From an uncultured Agathobaculum sp. (GTDB taxonomy: Bacteria > Bacillota > Clostridia > Oscillospirales > Butyricicoccaceae): a stretch of DNA of 32,625 bases. Both the position numbers and the translations under genes were made by a program. The stretch's first letter is position 1, and every line of letters starts with the position of its first letter. Below the pieces are notes generated by a model that searched no databases, was not told the DNA's origin, and saw nothing but the letters and a program-made list of their open reading frames with translations. The DNA lies in contig CAKSVR010000027.1 in the NCBI GenBank assembly GCA_934504345.1, positions 1-32,625 on the forward strand, written 5' to 3'. Positions 7,673 to 17,189 of this stretch are shown here, one piece after another.

Positions 7673-8422
7673 TTGGGTCTGTTCACACGAAAGAAGAAAG
7701 AGAGCGTGCCGGAGAACCGTCCGGTGCCGCGCCACATCGCAGTCATCATGGACGGCAACGGCCGCTGGGCGAAAAAGCGCGGTCTGCCGCGCAAGGCCGG
7801 CCACAAGGTCGGCGCGGAAACGTTCCGCACCATCGCCACCTACTGCAAGGATATTGGCGTGCAGTATTTCACGGTCTATGCGTTCTCTACCGAAAACTGG
7901 AAGCGTCCGCAGGATGAAGTCGATGCGCTGATGAATCTGTTCCGGTCGTACCTGAAAGAGGCGGCGGAAACCATGTTCGAGCGTGGCGTAGCCGTGCGCG
8001 TGCTGGGCGACCTGAGCCCGCTGCCCGAGGATATTCGTGCACAGATCGCGGAGGTGGATGTCATCGCGGACAAGCTGGGCCCGGATGCGGCGACGGCCTC
8101 GCTGTGCATCAACTACGGCGGCCGCGACGAGATCAAGAACGCCGTCCGTGCCATCGCGGAGCAGGTGAAGAACGGCGAGCTGAACCCGGAGGACATCACC
8201 GAGGACACGATCACCGCCAACCTGTACACCGCGCATATGCCCGACCCGGATCTCATCATCCGTCCCTCGGGCGAGATACGCACTTCCAACTTTTTGCTGT
8301 GGCAGTCCGCATATTCCGAATACTACTTCACCGATGTGCTGTGGCCGGACTTCAAGACCGCCGATCTGGATGCCGCCATTGACAATTTCAACAGCAGAAA
8401 TCGTCGCTTCGGCGGTGTATAA
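7673..8422 (+). CDS. uppS: Undecaprenyl diphosphate synthase (cis-prenyltransferase)
   Basis: A 249-residue enzyme that adds isopentenyl units in cis to farnesyl diphosphate to build the C55 lipid carrier for peptidoglycan. HIAVIMDGNGRWAKKRG (21-37) carries the catalytic Asp27, and YAFSTENWKRP and RPSGEIRTSNFLLWQSAYSEYYF are the other conserved regions. The TTG at 7673 is used as start: AGGGAGG ends 7 bases upstream and no Met occurs before Met26 inside the active-site motif. cdsA follows after 39 bases. It uses isoprenoid precursors made by dxr and ispG in the same cluster. Confidence 0.96.
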   Translation: MGLFTRKKKESVPENRPVPRHIAVIMDGNGRWAKKRGLPRKAGHKVGAETFRTIATYCKDIGVQYFTVYAFSTENWKRPQDEVDALMNLFRSYLKEAAETMFERGVAVRVLGDLSPLPEDIRAQIAEVDVIADKLGPDAATASLCINYGGRDEIKNAVRAIAEQVKNGELNPEDITEDTITANLYTAHMPDPDLIIRPSGEIRTSNFLLWQSAYSEYYFTDVLWPDFKTADLDAAIDNFNSRNRRFGGV

Positions 8423-8461
8423 ATGCAAATTTAAGAAAAACAAACCAAACTGGGTGATAAT

Positions 8462-9280
8462 ATGAAAGCAAGAGTATTGTTTGGCGTGTTTGGCTTTGCC
8501 TTTGTGCTGCTGGCGCTGTATGTGTTCCCGCCAATCGTGCTGGAGCTGGTGCTGGCGGCGCTGTGCGTCATCGCAACATATGAGGTGCTCGGCTCGACGG
8601 GGCTGGTACGCAACCATCTGGAGCTGCTGCTGGCAATGCTGGTTTCGCTGGGACTGGCTGTTGGACATTTCAGCGGCCTGCCGTGGCGGCTCGAGAGCGT
8701 GGTGCAGGGCCTTGTGCTGGTGATGCTGTTCGGCTCGTTCGCCATCGAGCTGAGATTCCACGACAGCATGAAGTCCTCGCAGGTATCGTGGGGATTTTTC
8801 GGTGCGTTGCTCGTGCCGTACCTGCTGCTTAGTCTGCTGCGTATTTTCCAGATGCACTACCACCACGGCGCGTTCATCGTGCTGCTGCCGCTGCTGGCCG
8901 CGTGGGGAGCGGACACCTGTGCACTGTTCTCGGGTATGCTGTTCGGAAAGCATAAGCTGGCGCCGGTCGTCAGCCCGAAAAAGACGGTTGAGGGCGCAGT
9001 CGGCGGCGTGGTCGGCGGCGCGGTGCTCGTGCTGCTGGCAGCGCTGCTGATGAACAAAACGCTGCATCTCGATATGCCGCTGTGGTCGGCGGTCGTGCTC
9101 GGCGCAGTCGGCGCGGTGCTCGGCGAGATCGGCGATCTGTCGTTCTCGGTCATCAAGCGCCAGACCGGCATCAAGGATTACGGACACATTTTCCCGGGAC
9201 ATGGCGGCGTTTTAGACCGCTTTGACAGCGTGCTGTTCGTCGCGCCGTTTGCGGAGCTGCTGTTCCGGGTTATCTGGTGA
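8462..9280 (+). CDS. cdsA: Phosphatidate cytidylyltransferase (CDP-diglyceride synthase)
   Basis: A 272-residue membrane enzyme that makes CDP-diacylglycerol from CTP and phosphatidic acid, the branch point of phospholipid synthesis. The N-terminal half is almost wholly hydrophobic, with several membrane segments. The C-terminus bears the full family signature SVIKRQTGIKDYGHIFPGHG followed by GVLDRFDS, about residues 229-256, with the metal-binding acidic residues. The ribosome site is weak (GGGTGATAAT), so translation may depend on coupling with uppS. A heptad inverted repeat follows 10 bases after the stop and separates it from dxr. Confidence 0.95.
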   Translation: MKARVLFGVFGFAFVLLALYVFPPIVLELVLAALCVIATYEVLGSTGLVRNHLELLLAMLVSLGLAVGHFSGLPWRLESVVQGLVLVMLFGSFAIELRFHDSMKSSQVSWGFFGALLVPYLLLSLLRIFQMHYHHGAFIVLLPLLAAWGADTCALFSGMLFGKHKLAPVVSPKKTVEGAVGGVVGGAVLVLLAALLMNKTLHLDMPLWSAVVLGAVGAVLGEIGDLSFSVIKRQTGIKDYGHIFPGHGGVLDRFDSVLFVAPFAELLFRVIW

Positions 9281-9289
9281 AACATATAG

Positions 9290-9394
9290 GGTGAAGAGTG
9301 GAGAGTTGAGAGTGGAGATGCGGTGTCCGGCTATGCCGGACGATTAAATCATCGCGCTATGCGCGATACCATAATCTACACTCTACACTCTTTG
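9290..9394. repeat. Heptad inverted-repeat element between cdsA and dxr
   Basis: The left arm (about 9293-9318) has 7-mers AGAGTGG, AGAGTTG, AGAGTGG; the short right arm (about 9374-9391) has CTACACT, CTACACT, CTTTG. The core carries two adjacent perfect hairpins with the same TAT loop: GTCCGGC/GCCGGAC (9325-9341) and ATCGCGC/GCGCGAT (9351-9367). The element lies inside an apparently continuous operon and should be transcribed. Confidence 0.85.
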
Positions 9395-9421
9395 AAAACC
9401 TTGCATAGAGGGAGAAATTCT

Positions 9422-10555
9422 ATGAAAAAGATAGCAATTTTAGGTTCAACCGGTTCCATCGGCACACAAACGGTCGATATTCTGCCGTCGATCGAGGCGG
9501 AGGTTGTTGCATTGACGACAAACCGCCGCATAAACTTACTCGAGGAGCAGGCGCGCGCGCTGCACCCGAAAATGGTGTGCGCGATGGACGAAGCTGCCGC
9601 AAAAGAGCTCAAGCTCAAGCTGGCGGACACAAATATCGAGGTTTTGACCGGCATGGACGGTCTGATCGCCTGTGCCGCGGAGAGCGGCGCGGATATTGTC
9701 GTGACGGCGGTGGTCGGCATGGTCGGTCTGCTGCCCACGATGGCTGCCATCAAGGCGGGCAAGGACATTGCACTGGCGAACAAGGAAACGCTCGTGTGCG
9801 CGGGCGGGCTCGTCATGCGCGCCGCAAAGGAGTACGGCGTGCACATCCTGCCGGTGGATTCCGAGCACTCGGCCATCTTCCAGTGCGTGCAGGCGGCGAA
9901 TGGCAATCCGATTGAAAAAATCCTGCTGACCGCTTCCGGCGGCCCGTTTTTCGGCAAGACTGCCGCAGAAATGCGCGGCATGACCCGCGAACAGGCACTC
10001 GCGCACCCGAACTGGTCGATGGGCGCAAAGATCACCATCGACAGCGCGACCATGATGAACAAGGGCCTCGAGCTCATCGAGGCGATGTGGCTGTACGACC
10101 TGCCGCCCGAGGATATTGAAATTGTGGTTCACCGTGAGAGCATCGTCCACTCGGCGGTGGAGTTCGCGGACGGCGCGGTCATCGCGCAGCTCGGCCTGCC
10201 GGATATGCGCCTGCCCATCCAGCTGGCGCTGACATGGCCGCAGCGCGTGCCGTGCAAGGTGCCGCGGATGTCGCTGGCCGAGGTCGCAAAGCTGACGTTC
10301 TACGCGCCCGACTACGAGGCGTTCCCGGCGCTGAATCTCGCCAAGCACGCCGCTTCGCTCAAGGGCGACCGCGGCGCGGTGCTCAACGGCGCGAATGAGG
10401 CGGCGGTAGGGCTGTTCCTGAACGGCAAGATCGGCTTTACCGACATCGCGGAGCGTGTTTCCCGCGCACTCGAGGCCATTCCGTACCAAAAAGACATCAC
10501 GCTGGACGATGTTCTGGCGGCGGACAAAGCTGCGCGCGAGATCGTGCTCGGCTGA
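9422..10555 (+). CDS. dxr: 1-deoxy-D-xylulose 5-phosphate reductoisomerase
   Basis: A 377-residue enzyme of the MEP isoprenoid pathway; it rearranges and reduces DXP to MEP with NADPH. Motifs: ILGSTGSIGTQT (6-17, NADPH loop), ANKETLVCAGG, PVDSEHSAIFQ (metal and substrate), TASGGPF, MGAKITIDSATMMNKGLELI, HRESIVHS and NGANEAAV. The ATG at 9422 follows GAGGGAG by 7 bases; an in-frame upstream start at 9323 would translate the repeat element and is rejected. dxr and ispG (11738) flank rseP, as in many Firmicutes. Confidence 0.97.
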   Translation: MKKIAILGSTGSIGTQTVDILPSIEAEVVALTTNRRINLLEEQARALHPKMVCAMDEAAAKELKLKLADTNIEVLTGMDGLIACAAESGADIVVTAVVGMVGLLPTMAAIKAGKDIALANKETLVCAGGLVMRAAKEYGVHILPVDSEHSAIFQCVQAANGNPIEKILLTASGGPFFGKTAAEMRGMTREQALAHPNWSMGAKITIDSATMMNKGLELIEAMWLYDLPPEDIEIVVHRESIVHSAVEFADGAVIAQLGLPDMRLPIQLALTWPQRVPCKVPRMSLAEVAKLTFYAPDYEAFPALNLAKHAASLKGDRGAVLNGANEAAVGLFLNGKIGFTDIAERVSRALEAIPYQKDITLDDVLAADKAAREIVLG

Positions 10556-10591
10556 GCATTTCCCTTTGTTTTTCCGGAAAGGAGTTACACT

Positions 10592-11623
10592 TTGCTGCAA
10601 ATCATTCTGGCGATCCTCGCGTTCGGCGTGCTGGTCATCGTGCATGAGTTCGGTCACTTCATCACCGCCAAGCGCGGCGGCGTGCAGGTCAACGAGTTCT
10701 GGATCGGCATGGGCCCGACCCTGCTCAAGCACGAGCTGGGCGGCACGCTGTACTGCCTCAAGCTGCTGCCGTTCGGCGGTGCGTGCGTGATGGAGGGCGA
10801 GGACGGCGAAAGCGACAACGAACACGCTTTCGGCAAGGCAAGCCTGCCGCGCCGTATGCTCATCGTGTGCGCGGGTGCGCTGATGAATTTCCTTGTGGGC
10901 TTGCTCATCGTGCTGGCTGTCATGCAGCCGAACGGCCCGAACGGCGGGTATATCGTTTCGACGGTCGATTCCATCGACCCGGCAAGCACCGCCGCCGGCG
11001 AGTTACAGGCGGGCGATGAGATACTCAAAATCGACGGCTACCACATCCTTGTACGCACCGACTTTGACACCGCGCTCAGCCGCACCGCATCCACCACGCA
11101 CGAAGTCACCGTGCGCCGCGACGGCAAAAAGGTAACGCTGCCGTCGGTCAAGCTGGAGGCCGCCGTCACGGATGCAGAGGGCAGCAAGCGCATCGGCATC
11201 ACGTTCGCGGAGCTGCCCGACAGCCTCGGGATGCACCTGAAAATGAGCGTGCGAACCGCCGCAAATTACGCGCGGCTCGTCTGGTCGAGCGTGGGGATGC
11301 TGGTGAGCGGACAGGTCGGCGTGGATCAGCTTTCCGGGCCGGTCGGCGTGGCCGAGGTCATGGCCGATACGGCCAAGTACAGCATGGTTTCGTTCTTCCA
11401 GCTCGTGGCATTCATTTCCATCAACCTCGGCGTGATGAACCTGCTGCCGCTGCCCGCACTGGACGGCGGACGGTTCGTGTTCCTCGTCATCGAGGGCATC
11501 CGCCGCAAGCCCGTGCCGCCCAAATATGAGGGCTATATCCACGCCGCCGGGCTCATGCTGCTGCTCATGCTGATGGTTTATGTGACAGGACAGGACATTT
11601 TGAGAATCTTTATAAAAGAGTGA
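10592..11623 (+). CDS. rseP: Site-2 zinc metalloprotease RseP/RasP family
   Basis: A 343-residue M50-family intramembrane protease that cuts anti-sigma factors, leftover signal peptides or cell-division proteins inside the membrane. HEFGH (18-22) in the first membrane segment binds zinc; a PDZ domain follows near 110-190 (YIVSTVDSIDPASTAAGELQ region); NLLPLPALDGGRF near 285-297 gives the third zinc ligand. The TTG start at 10592 lies 7 bases after AAAGGAG, with no alternative before the active site. The last codons and TGA stop (AAAGAGTGA) lie in the first heptads of the following repeat, so the repeat supplies the protein's end. Confidence 0.95.
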   Translation: MLQIILAILAFGVLVIVHEFGHFITAKRGGVQVNEFWIGMGPTLLKHELGGTLYCLKLLPFGGACVMEGEDGESDNEHAFGKASLPRRMLIVCAGALMNFLVGLLIVLAVMQPNGPNGGYIVSTVDSIDPASTAAGELQAGDEILKIDGYHILVRTDFDTALSRTASTTHEVTVRRDGKKVTLPSVKLEAAVTDAEGSKRIGITFAELPDSLGMHLKMSVRTAANYARLVWSSVGMLVSGQVGVDQLSGPVGVAEVMADTAKYSMVSFFQLVAFISINLGVMNLLPLPALDGGRFVFLVIEGIRRKPVPPKYEGYIHAAGLMLLLMLMVYVTGQDILRIFIKE

Positions 11624-11721
11624 AGAGTGGAGAGTTGAGAGTGAAGAGAACGCAGGATTTCAGCAATGCAGCGTAAATCGCTGTGCTATCTCCACTCTTC
11701 ACTCCTCACTCTCCACTCTGT
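11617..11721. repeat. Heptad inverted-repeat element overlapping the rseP stop
   Basis: The left arm from 11617 reads AGAGTGA, AGAGTGG, AGAGTTG, AGAGTGA, AGAGAAC in exact 7-base steps. The right arm (about 11690-11719) reads CTCCACT, CTTCACT, CCTCACT, CTCCACT. The core is about 40 bases. The first heptad contains the rseP TGA, and the right arm ends 17 bases before the ispG ATG. Confidence 0.88.
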
Positions 11722-11737
11722 TAGAAGGTGTATGGCT

Positions 11738-12784
11738 ATGAAAACAACAAAGCAAATCAGGATTCGTGACGTTTTAGTTGGCGGCGGTGCGCCCATCGCG
11801 GTGCAGTCCATGACCAACACGGACACCCGTGATGCCAAGGCGACTTTGGCGCAGATTCAGGCGCTCACCGAGGCGGGCTGCGACATTGTGCGCTGCGCGG
11901 TGCCCGATATGCAGGCGGCGGAGGCTCTGCGCGACATCTGCGCGGGCTCGCCCATCCCGGTGGTGGCCGACATCCACTTTGACTACCGGCTGGCGCTGGC
12001 GGCCATCGAGGCGGGCGTGGACAAGATCCGCCTGAACCCGGGCAACATCGGCGGCGCGGACCGCGTGCAGGCGGTTGTCAAGGCGGCGAAAGAGCGTCAC
12101 ATCCCCATCCGCATCGGCGTGAACTCCGGCTCGGTCGAGAAGCACATTCTCGAGAAATTCGGCGGGCCGACGCCCGAGGCGATGGTCGAGAGCGCGCTCT
12201 ATCACGTTGGGCTGCTGAATGACTGCGATTTTGACGACATCTGCATCTCCATCAAGTCGTCCTCGGTGCCGAACACCATGCAGGCGTACCTGCTGGCGAG
12301 TGAAAAGACCGATTATCCGCTCCATCTCGGCGTTACCGAGGCGGGAACCGAGTACATGGGCACCATCAAGTCGGCGGCGGGCATCGGCGGCCTGCTGGCG
12401 CTCGGCGTGGGCGATACCATCCGTGTTTCGCTGACGGACGACCCAGTAAAGGAGATCTACGCCGCCAAGTCCATCCTCAAGGCAGTCGGCCGTGCCGAGG
12501 AGGGCATCAATGTGGTGTCCTGTCCGACCTGCGGCCGCACCCGTATCAACCTCATCGACATTGCCAAGGAGGTCGAGCAGCGCTGCATGAGCATCCGCGG
12601 CAAGAAGCTGAAGGTCGCCGTCATGGGCTGCGTTGTCAACGGCCCGGGCGAGGCGCGTGAGGCCGATCTCGGCATTGCGGGCGGCGACGGCGTGGGCCTC
12701 CTCTTCCGCCGCGGCGAGATCATCAAAAAAGTGCCGCAGGAGCAGCTTGTTGATGCCCTGATGGACGAAATCGCACACTATTAA
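11738..12784 (+). CDS. ispG: 4-hydroxy-3-methylbut-2-enyl diphosphate synthase
   Basis: A 348-residue iron-sulfur enzyme (GcpE) of the MEP pathway, converting the cyclic diphosphate MEcPP to HMBPP. The TIM-barrel part starts with GGGAPIAVQSMTNTDTRD and contains DIHFDYRLA and KIRLNPGNIGG. The [4Fe-4S] cysteines are Cys262 and Cys265 in CPTCGRTRINL and Cys298 in MGCVVNGPGE, with catalytic Glu305. The ATG at 11738 is placed 7 bases after AAGGTG; an in-frame ATG at 11732 would be too close. polC follows after 11 bases, with its ribosome site overlapping the ispG stop. Confidence 0.96.
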   Translation: MKTTKQIRIRDVLVGGGAPIAVQSMTNTDTRDAKATLAQIQALTEAGCDIVRCAVPDMQAAEALRDICAGSPIPVVADIHFDYRLALAAIEAGVDKIRLNPGNIGGADRVQAVVKAAKERHIPIRIGVNSGSVEKHILEKFGGPTPEAMVESALYHVGLLNDCDFDDICISIKSSSVPNTMQAYLLASEKTDYPLHLGVTEAGTEYMGTIKSAAGIGGLLALGVGDTIRVSLTDDPVKEIYAAKSILKAVGRAEEGINVVSCPTCGRTRINLIDIAKEVEQRCMSIRGKKLKVAVMGCVVNGPGEAREADLGIAGGDGVGLLFRRGEIIKKVPQEQLVDALMDEIAHY

Positions 12785-12795
12785 GGAGAATAGAT

Positions 12796-15700
12796 GTGGC
12801 TGGAAAGCTGATTGATATTTTTCAAAACTGCAAATGCGTAAAAGACGAGAAGCACCTTGCCGCAGGCGAGGTGCGTTCTCTCGCCTTTGGGGATAACAAC
12901 ACTGTGATGGTGGTCGAGCTCGGTCTGCACGAGGTCGTGAGCCGCAAGGTGCTGCACAAGGCTGAAAAGCAGATTGCCGACACCTACGGCCTTGACCGTG
13001 TGATGATAGAGCCGCGCTACGAAATGCCGGGCGAGCTCTCGAACGCCTACATCAAGTCGCTGTACGACGATATGGCGGCGCGGATGCCGTCGGCCAGAGG
13101 TCTGCTCGATCATACCAAGTGGGAATTTGCGGACGGAGCGCTCCAGATCCCGATGGACGAGGTCAGCGAGAAGCACTTCGCGAACGCGCTGCGCCATCTG
13201 GAGGCCCGCATCCGGCGGGAGCTCGGACGGAACTGTCCGGTACACGCGGTGCGTGCCGCAGCGGAGGATTTCGCGCCCGCGCCGAGGCAGGAGGAAACCC
13301 GCGAGGAGATCCTCCACAAGGCGGTCGAGGAGGCGGCAGCCGCTGCGGCGGAAGCGCCCAAGCCCAAGAAGCCGCGTCCGGCTCCGGCACAGCCGAGCAC
13401 GGGCTATCAGCGCCCGCGCACGGAAAAGGTGCGCGAGGACGACCTCATCTTCGGCAAGCTGATGCAGGACCCGATCGTTTCGGTCAACGAGGCCATCGCC
13501 GCGTATGACATGGTGACGATTCAGGGCGAGGTGTTCTTCACCGACAACAAGGACATCCACAGCAAAAAGACCGGCAAGGATTACGTCAAGATCGCGTTCG
13601 ACATGACCGACCGCACCAATTCCGTGCGCGTTTCCAAGTTCCTCGCGGCGGATAAGGCGGGCGACACCGCCTCCAAGGTCAAGAGCGGCCTGTACTGCAC
13701 CGTGCAGGGCAAGATGGTGTACGACACATTCGCCAAGGAGATGGTGCTCGAGCCGACCGGCATCGTCAAGGCCAAAAAGCCCGAGCGAAAGGACACCTAT
13801 GAGGGCATGAAGCGCGTCGAGCTGCACCTGCACACCAACATGAGCGCGATGGACGGCATGAGCTCCACCGCTTCGCTGCTGTGCCGCGCCGCCAAGTGGG
13901 GACACCGCGCGATGGCTATCACCGACCACGGCGTTGCACAGGCGTTCCCGGAGGCGCTGCACGCGCAGGAGGGCAAGCAGAAGGGCATCATCGGCGATAT
14001 GAAGATCATTTACGGTATCGAGGCGTACTACATCAACGATTCGGACAGTATCTCGGTCGTGCGCGGCAAGTGCAATGAGCCGCTTGACGGTACATTCATC
14101 GTGTTCGACCTGGAAACCACCGGCCTCAACCCGGCCAGTGAAGAGATAACCGAGATCGCCGCCGTGCGTGTCGTGGAGGGCGAGATACGCGACTCGTTCC
14201 AGACCTATGTCAACCCGCACAAGCCGATCCCGGCGGAAATCACCGAGCTGACCGGCATTTCGGACGAAACCGTCGCGGATGCGCCCGACATCGATACCGC
14301 CGTTCCCGATTTCCTCAAATGGGCAGGGGAGGGACAGTATCCGCTCGTGGCGCACAACGCGGGCTTCGACATGGGCTTTCTGCGTACCGCGATGGGACGG
14401 CTTTCCATCGAGCGGGAGCTCACCAGCATCGACACGCTGGAGATGAGCCGCCTGATGCTGCCGCACCTGAATAAATTCAAGCTCAATCTGCTGGCAAAGG
14501 AGCTCAAGGTGGGCCCGTTCGAGCACCACCGCGCCAGCGAGGATGCCGCCGTGCTGGGCCGCATCTTCGTCAAGCTGCTGGCACGTCTGCGGGACGAGAT
14601 GCACGCCGTCACCACGGCGGACATCAACCCTGTCCTTGCTGCGACCACCGACCGCAAGAACAAGCTGAAAAACCTCCCGCGCTATCACTTTATCATTCTG
14701 GTGAAGAACCAGGCGGGACTGCGTAACCTGTACCAGCTCATTTCCAAGAGCTTCCTCGAATACTACAACAAGCGGCCCATCATGCCGCGCAGCGAGCTCA
14801 TCCGTCACCGTGAGGGCCTGATATTCGGCTCAGCGTGTGAGGCGGGTGAGGTGTTCCGCGCGCTCACCAAGGGTGAGCCGTGGGAGGACATCAAGCGGCT
14901 GGCGGAGTTCTACGACTATCTGGAGATACAGCCCATCGGCAACAACCGGTTCATGGTCGCAAAGGGCATGGCAAAGGACGAGGAGCAGCTCCGCGACTGG
15001 AACCGTGACATTCTTCGGCTGGCGGACGAGCTGGGCAAGCCGTGCTGCGCCACCGGCGACGTTCACTTCCTCGAGCCCGAGGACGAGGCGTTCCGCCGCA
15101 TCCTGATGGCCGGTCAGGGCTTCACCGATGCGGATAATCAGGCGCCGCTGTACTTCAAGAGCACGGACGAGATGCTGAAGGAATTTTCCTATCTCGGGGA
15201 GGACAGAGCCTACGAGGTGGTCGTGAAGAACACCAACATGATAGCGGATATGTGCGATGTTATCCGGCCGGTGCCGCGCGAGAACTACCCGCCGCACATC
15301 GACGGCTGTGAGGACGACCTGCGGAATATGTGTTACGAAAAGGCAAAGCGCATCTACGGCGACCCGCTCCCGGAGCCCGTGCAGGCGCGCCTTGACCGTG
15401 AGCTGAACTCCATCATCGGCAACGGCTACGCGGTCATGTACATCATCGCGCAGAAGCTGGTGACAAAGTCCCTCGCGGACGGCTATCTGGTCGGCTCGCG
15501 CGGCTCGGTCGGCTCGTCGCTGGCGGCGTTCATGTCGGATATTACCGAGGTAAACTCGCTCGCGCCGCACTACCTGTGCCCAGACGACAAATACCTCGAG
15601 TGGCACGAGGATTACTCCTGCGGTGTCGATCTGCCCGACAAGATCTGCCCGAAATGCGGCAAGCCGCTCACAAAACAGGGCTTCAACATCCCGTTTGAAA

Positions 15701-17172
15701 CGTTCCTCGGCTTTGAGGGCGACAAGGTGCCTGATATTGACCTGAATTTCGCGGGTGAGTACCAGTCGCGCATTCACTGGTACACCGGCGAGATCTTCGG
15801 CCACGACCATGTGTTCCGAGCGGGCACCATCGGCACGGTTGCCGAGAAAACGGCGTTCGGCTACGTCAAAAAGTACATGGAGGAGCGCGGCATCGAGTGC
15901 TCCCGCGCGGAGGAGAACCGCCTCGCGGCGGGCTGCACGGGCGTGCGCCGCACCTCGGGCCAGCATCCGGGCGGCGTTGTCGTTGTGCCCAAGGAGATTG
16001 AGATCTACGACGTTTGCCCGATCCAGCATCCGGCGGATGACCCGGATTCCGAGATCATCACCACCCACTTCGAGTATCACTCCATCGATGCGAACCTCTT
16101 GAAGCTCGACGAGCTCGGACACGATGATCCGACCATCATCAGGCATCTGGAGAACCTCACAGGCGTGGACGCGCAGCAGATTCCGCTGGACGACCCGGAA
16201 ACCATGAGCCTGTTCCACTCGTGCAAGGCGCTCAAATACACGGGCGACAACCCGAATACCGACCCGATATTGGGCGACCTCGGCTGTGTGGCCGTGCCCG
16301 AGTTCGGCACCAAGTTCGTGCGCGGCATGGTCAAGGAAACCCATCCGTCCACGTTCGCGGAGCTGGTATCCATTTCCGGCCTGTCGCACGGCACGGACGT
16401 TTGGCTGGGCAACGCCGCCGAGCTCGTCCGCAAGGGCATCCCGCTGTCCGGCTGCATCTGCTGCCGCGATGATATTATGAACTACCTCATTTTGCAGGGC
16501 GTGCAGCCCAAGCTGTCGTTCAAGACGATGGAATCCGTCCGAAAGGGCAAGGGCCTCACCGAAGAAATGGAGAACGCCATGAACGAACAGCACGTTCCGG
16601 AATGGTACATCGACTCGTGCAAGAAGATCAAGTATATGTTCCCGAAGGCGCACGCCGTTGCCTACGTTATGATGGCGTTCCGCATTGCGTGGTTCAAGGT
16701 ACACCGCCCGCTGGCGTTCTATTCGGCGTATTTTTCCATCCGTGCCAAGGGCTTTGATGCCTCGTGCATGATCAAGGGCGACAAGGTCTGTCTGGACAAG
16801 ATGACCGAGCTGCGCGGCAAGGAGCGCGACAAGACCATCTCCGCGGCAGAAAAGGATATGATGACGACCCTCGAGGTCTGCCACGAGTTCTACCGCCGCG
16901 GCTTCACGTTTGAGCCGATGGACGTTTACAAATCGGATGCCACGCGCTTCCTCGTGACGGAAACCGGGCTCATCCCGCCGTTTACGTCCATGCCGGGCAT
17001 CGGCGAGCAGGCGGCGCTCAGCATCGTTGAGGAGCGCGGGAACGGAAAGTTCCTCTCGGCGGAGGAGCTCATCGTGCGCTGTCCCAAGGCCTCCAAGGCG
17101 GTCATCGAGCTGCTCGAGCAGATCGGCGCGCTCGGATCGATGCCGAAAACAACGCAAATGACGTTATTTTAA
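12796..17172 (+). CDS. polC: DNA polymerase III alpha subunit, Gram-positive PolC type
   Basis: A 1458-residue replicative polymerase with built-in proofreading. In order: an N-terminal domain, an Ala/Pro-rich linker near 155-205, an OB fold about 230-330, PHP domain part one with ELHLHTNMSAMDGM from 342, an inserted DnaQ-like 3'-5' exonuclease with FDLETTGLNP at 437-446, PHP part two with ATGDVHFLEP, and palm motifs GSRGSVGSSLAAFMSDITEV and PDIDLNFAGEYQ. A four-cysteine zinc-finger-like segment (CPDDK..SCG..CPKCGKPL, about 928-960) and a C-terminal helix-hairpin-helix/fingers region follow. The length is normal. The GTG at 12796 lies 7 bases after AAGGAG; the overlapping ATG at 12794 is out of frame and soon stops. 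It is the last gene of the cluster. Confidence 0.98.
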   Translation: MAGKLIDIFQNCKCVKDEKHLAAGEVRSLAFGDNNTVMVVELGLHEVVSRKVLHKAEKQIADTYGLDRVMIEPRYEMPGELSNAYIKSLYDDMAARMPSARGLLDHTKWEFADGALQIPMDEVSEKHFANALRHLEARIRRELGRNCPVHAVRAAAEDFAPAPRQEETREEILHKAVEEAAAAAAEAPKPKKPRPAPAQPSTGYQRPRTEKVREDDLIFGKLMQDPIVSVNEAIAAYDMVTIQGEVFFTDNKDIHSKKTGKDYVKIAFDMTDRTNSVRVSKFLAADKAGDTASKVKSGLYCTVQGKMVYDTFAKEMVLEPTGIVKAKKPERKDTYEGMKRVELHLHTNMSAMDGMSSTASLLCRAAKWGHRAMAITDHGVAQAFPEALHAQEGKQKGIIGDMKIIYGIEAYYINDSDSISVVRGKCNEPLDGTFIVFDLETTGLNPASEEITEIAAVRVVEGEIRDSFQTYVNPHKPIPAEITELTGISDETVADAPDIDTAVPDFLKWAGEGQYPLVAHNAGFDMGFLRTAMGRLSIERELTSIDTLEMSRLMLPHLNKFKLNLLAKELKVGPFEHHRASEDAAVLGRIFVKLLARLRDEMHAVTTADINPVLAATTDRKNKLKNLPRYHFIILVKNQAGLRNLYQLISKSFLEYYNKRPIMPRSELIRHREGLIFGSACEAGEVFRALTKGEPWEDIKRLAEFYDYLEIQPIGNNRFMVAKGMAKDEEQLRDWNRDILRLADELGKPCCATGDVHFLEPEDEAFRRILMAGQGFTDADNQAPLYFKSTDEMLKEFSYLGEDRAYEVVVKNTNMIADMCDVIRPVPRENYPPHIDGCEDDLRNMCYEKAKRIYGDPLPEPVQARLDRELNSIIGNGYAVMYIIAQKLVTKSLADGYLVGSRGSVGSSLAAFMSDITEVNSLAPHYLCPDDKYLEWHEDYSCGVDLPDKICPKCGKPLTKQGFNIPFETFLGFEGDKVPDIDLNFAGEYQSRIHWYTGEIFGHDHVFRAGTIGTVAEKTAFGYVKKYMEERGIECSRAEENRLAAGCTGVRRTSGQHPGGVVVVPKEIEIYDVCPIQHPADDPDSEIITTHFEYHSIDANLLKLDELGHDDPTIIRHLENLTGVDAQQIPLDDPETMSLFHSCKALKYTGDNPNTDPILGDLGCVAVPEFGTKFVRGMVKETHPSTFAELVSISGLSHGTDVWLGNAAELVRKGIPLSGCICCRDDIMNYLILQGVQPKLSFKTMESVRKGKGLTEEMENAMNEQHVPEWYIDSCKKIKYMFPKAHAVAYVMMAFRIAWFKVHRPLAFYSAYFSIRAKGFDASCMIKGDKVCLDKMTELRGKERDKTISAAEKDMMTTLEVCHEFYRRGFTFEPMDVYKSDATRFLVTETGLIPPFTSMPGIGEQAALSIVEERGNGKFLSAEELIVRCPKASKAVIELLEQIGALGSMPKTTQMTLF

Positions 17173-17189
17173 TTAGGACTTCAATGTAT

